Source of the DNA: Paulinella micropora | Lineage: Eukaryota; Cercozoa; Imbricatea; Euglyphida | Assembly (NCBI GenBank): GCA_009731375.1 | Contig: BJOX01000205.1 | Span: forward strand, 698,560 to 743,072 | Direction of reading: 5' to 3' | Length of the DNA stretch: 44,513 bases | Shown: one piece after another, positions 41,300 through 44,513 of the stretch | Layout: each line of letters begins with the position of its first letter | Numbering within the stretch: the first letter of the stretch is position 1 | Translations under genes and position numbers: made by a program | The notes under the pieces: model-generated | The model's input: only the letters and a program-made list of their open reading frames with translations | Told to the model about the DNA's origin: nothing | Database searches by the model: none

Positions 41300-41724
41300 C
41301 ATGGGAGGATGCAGAGGGCCAGCTGCGCAGTGCTCCGAAACCCCCTACAATGACGATTTTGTGTCCGCCGTTAATCGCGCGCAGCGCAAAGGCTAAACAG
41401 GCAACCAACTCCTGACCAGGGCCGTGATGCAAAGGGTTGATGAAGTCGGGTTTGTAGAAGGTAACTCACAACGAGCGTGAACTCCTGAAACCTCGGCTTA
41501 CAGGCGCATCATCTCCTTATGGCACAGCCCCTGGGGGAGTGTTCTAGTGTTTTTCTGTATAGTTCAAAAGGGCTCGGCTACCTTTCGGCTTGAACTGGGC
41601 ACAGACACCAAGCACAGCGAGACAGTGGTTGGTGTGCAGCTTGGCAGGTGCTGAAAGTTCTTGTCCGGGGGTAGTATTGGAGGCAATTGCTTTTCAAGCT
41701 ACGCCACGCCCATAGATTAAACAT
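41300..41724. other. Unique stretch, no gene recognised
   Basis: A frame leaving the array ([20 protein letters not shown]) stops at 41397. It might be an exon end. Nothing else is visible. Confidence 0.35.
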
Positions 41725-41770
41725 ATCTATCTATCTATCTATCCATCCATCTACCTATCTATCTATCTAC

Positions 41771-41833
<63 letters not shown>

Positions 41834-41936
41834 CCTACCTACCTACTTACCTACCTACCTACCTATCTATCTATCTATCTATCCATCCATCCATCCATCT
41901 ATCCATCTATCCATCTATCTATCTATCTATCTATCT
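41725..41936 (+). repeat. (TATC)n with CTAC and CCAT blocks
   Basis: TATC, then CTAC at 41832-41862, then CCAT at 41882-41915. Confidence 0.95.
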
Positions 41937-41948
41937 CCCTCCATCTTT

Positions 41949-42299
41949 CACATACATACGTACATACATACGCTACATACATACGTACATACATACGTAC
42001 ATACATACGTACATACATACGTACATACATACATACATACACACACATAGATAAACACACACACATACATACATACATACATACATACATATGTCATACA
42101 TACAACATAAAAAAAATACATACATAGATACATACGTACGTACGTACATACATACATACATACATACATAATACATACATACATACACGCATACATACAT
42201 ACATACATACATACATTACACATACATACATACATACATGCATTACATACATACATACATGCATGCATGCATGCATACGTACATACATACATAAATACA

Positions 42300-42330
<31 letters not shown>

Positions 42331-42419
42331 CATACTTACATGCATACATGCATACATGCATACGTACATACATACATACACATGTACATACATGCATGCA
42401 TGCATGATACATTCATACA

Positions 42420-42451
<32 letters not shown>

Positions 42452-42697
42452 CATACATACATACATGCATGCATGCATGCATATATACATACATACATAC
42501 ATACATACACACACACACATACATACATACATAGATACCTACACAAACATATGTACATACATATACATACATACGTACGTACATACATATATACATACAT
42601 ACATACACACACATACATACATACATACATAAATACATACATACATACATAGGTACATACATACATACATGCATATGTACATGCATACATGCATATG

Positions 42698-42728
<31 letters not shown>

Positions 42729-42969
42729 GTTTATTATGGTTACAGGGTAGCTTTGAAAACCCTCTAGATTGAAATCTGGGTTTTCTACATATGTATGTAC
42801 ATACATACATACATATTTCATACATACATACATACATACATACAAACAATGTACATACATACATACATGCATACATACATGCATACGTACATGCATACAT
42901 ACATGCATACATACATGCATACATACAGATACATACATACATATATGCACACATGTACATATATATGCA
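41949..42969 (+). repeat. (ACAT)n array with one unique island
   Basis: ACAT with ACGT, ATGC and ACAC variants. The island at 42729-42790 contains AAAACCC and GGGTTTT 15 bases apart, and the array briefly reverses polarity (CATATGTATGTACATAC) after it. Confidence 0.95.
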
Positions 42970-43245
42970 AAGAGCAGCGGTAGTGGCGGCAGTATTGCGA
43001 AAGGGACCGTCGCGATCTGGCCCGGCGGCCGTAATCACCACTGACCGCCCATCTGGATACGGCGCATCTGACCAAGACACCAACAACTCTGCGATCATGG
43101 ACTCTAGACATGTGGACCGACCACTTAACGTGCGCCTGAAGCAGGCCTGTGGCGTAGCAACCACCAAACAACGCGGTGGCTGGATCTTGGTTTTGAGTGA
43201 ATGGAATGGTCGACTTGCAGAACAGAGACGTTTCTGACAAAGCAA
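42970..43245. other. GC-rich possible exon, strand undecided
   Basis: Both strands are open. On the minus strand IAELLVSWSDAPYPDGRSVV followed by ITAAGPDRDGPF looks coding. On the plus strand the frame AVVAAVLRKGPSRSGPAAVI to TGA at 43235 is also open. I cannot choose between them. Confidence 0.25.
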
Positions 43246-44410
43246 TCAATCTACAGAAGTCTAGGAGATGATATTTTCTTGCTTATCTTCGCCTGTGGTG
43301 TTTCTTACGCTTAAATCCGTGTCTATACAGTACTCTAACTAGAAATACGCCGTTGGTTCGTTAGGAGGAAGGAGAGCAGGGAGGTCAGTGGGTTGGTAGG
43401 TTGGAAGAAAAGGAAAAGGGGGAAGGAAGAAAGAGAAAGAAAGAAAGAAAAACAGACATCAAGAAACAAAGAACGCAGTTCGAACGTTTAGCAGGAGAGC
43501 AAAAGTAAGAAAGAAAGTGCAACATATTTTAAACACAAAGGGCAACATATCTAACATACTTTAAATACCAATACAAACAGCAAAAAAAAGTTTTCGGACC
43601 TGCCCCTGAAGAGAAGTTCGTATTGCTGTTCGAAGCATCTTTACTACACGGATCAGTTCGGATCGCCAAGTGGTAGTCTGCTGCAGACAAAGCAAGTTTT
43701 CCACTGGGCAAATCCTTTCGTTAGGCCGAAACGAGATCAAAACCTGGAAAAGGGACAGTTTTTTCAAACAGCCACACCGTTGATCCCCTTCACAACCCTC
43801 ACACTGTGTGGACTCTCTAGTCCATCTTGTGCGTTCTCGCCAGCCTTCTTTTCGCAACAGTAGAGCCGACTGGAAAGTTGAAAAAGAGCACTCACTAATA
43901 TCAGGCTGGCGCGCTCTGCTTGCGTTGTAACAGGCAGCTTCAGTAGCTCAGCGCAAGTTCTTATTGTCTGGCGGTGAAGAGTCTAAAAATATTTTCCCAA
44001 TTCCCTTCTAGACTCCTTGTGACAATACTGATCAGAGGCCCAGGTTGACATCCACCCGTACGTGGACCATTCGAAAGATCGTTTCGAAGACTGTCACCAA
44101 GCCCATTCTCCTGAACTTGGCTTCTTTATTGCGTTTCTGGGTCGGGAAGTTGTGTCAGAAGTCAAGGACACAACTTTTGTTTGGGTATGAAAGCAAGTGG
44201 CGATGCTCACAGTAGAGGTCAGACTGATGAAATCGAGTTGGAGTCAGAACTGGATTCCCTAGCCAGTGAAGAAGAAGAAATTAGCTGTCGCAAAAAGGTT
44301 CGTCCTCTATTCCCAGCTGCTCCTTATGCAAGAGAGGAAACTTGCGGACGCATTCATATCATTTATCGCTGTCTGCGACTCCATTTCCGACTTTTTGATG
44401 TTGACCGTGG

Positions 44411-44411
<1 letters not shown>
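43246..44411. other. Unique stretch, no gene recognised
   Basis: AAAG-rich at 43380-43530. Otherwise mixed sequence with short ORFs and no domain. Confidence 0.4.
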
Positions 44412-44467
<56 letters not shown>

Positions 44468-44513
44468 TTTTTTTAAAAAAAAAAAAAATAAAAAAAAAAA
44501 AAAAAAAAAAAAA
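44412..44513. repeat. Poly-T/poly-A tract at the window end
   Basis: 44 T, 12 A, 7 T, then A to the end with one T. The alternating pure blocks look like assembly or base-calling noise around a homopolymer. Confidence 0.8.

Noticed and set aside
40471-41415. Three overlapping ~300-codon plus-strand ORFs of Tyr-Leu-Ser-Ile
   Set aside because: A four-base repeat read in threes without a stop opens all frames; no protein is implied.
41570-41620. tRNA-like fold around GGCTCGGCTACCTTTCGGCTTG
   Set aside because: No complete cloverleaf, B-box or CCA-compatible acceptor pairing could be built.

Overview
The window is a gapped eukaryotic scaffold and is mostly repeat. Genes sit as small islands between kilobase arrays of (ACAT)n, (GATA)n, (AAG)n and (AAAT)n. 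The eukaryotic assignment rests on Gag-bearing retrotransposon remnants with CCHC and CCCH fingers, a miniature inverted-repeat transposon, AATAAA next to a stop codon, and the microsatellite load. A GC-rich block of replication genes resembling Polinton-like virus, virophage or large DNA virus genes, together with a bacterial-type cupin gene, would suit a protist or alga, but I cannot name the organism.

Region 1 (1-9658) is a broken GC-rich mobile-element or endogenous-virus segment. It holds a truncated F5/8C (discoidin-like) fibre-type gene (1-826, minus), an unknown gene (4894-5771, minus), a divergent intergenic region with short iterated motifs (5772-6290), a family A-like DNA polymerase palm (6291-7400, plus), the C-terminal half of a helicase resembling replication-origin-binding proteins (7386-9097, plus) and an unknown convergent gene (9059-9658, minus). 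At least four frame shifts mean most are pseudogenes as written. A compound repeat splits the segment, and 10-N gaps mark contig joins, one of which repeats the same 620 bases on both sides.

Region 2 (1311-4860 and 10388-15407) carries three copies of a compound repeat, two direct and one inverted. Each contains a 430-bp core, an ACAT array, a poly-C tract running into a gap, and an 82-bp satellite whose units fold into hairpins. The two direct copies also carry a 59-bp minisatellite. In them the ACAT array lies in the loop of a diverged inverted repeat.

Region 3 (15408-20513) has ATGT and GATA arrays with short conserved islands and one intact gene, a tandem-duplicated cupin.

Region 4 (20514-31684) is a retrotransposon graveyard. 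It contains a decayed Gag fragment on the minus strand, a gag-only LTR element with short LTRs and a probable target duplication (26296-29709), two copies of a 274-bp MITE with recognisable empty sites, and an identical 1462-bp direct repeat enclosing most of this.

Region 5 (31685-44513) is mainly purine-rich, AAAT, GATA/TATC and ACAT arrays. Among them are coiled-coil coding scraps on the minus strand (34561-34650, 39594-39880), a pentanucleotide inverted repeat (38881-39020), and possible but unproven exons. I saw no rRNA, tRNA or CRISPR array.
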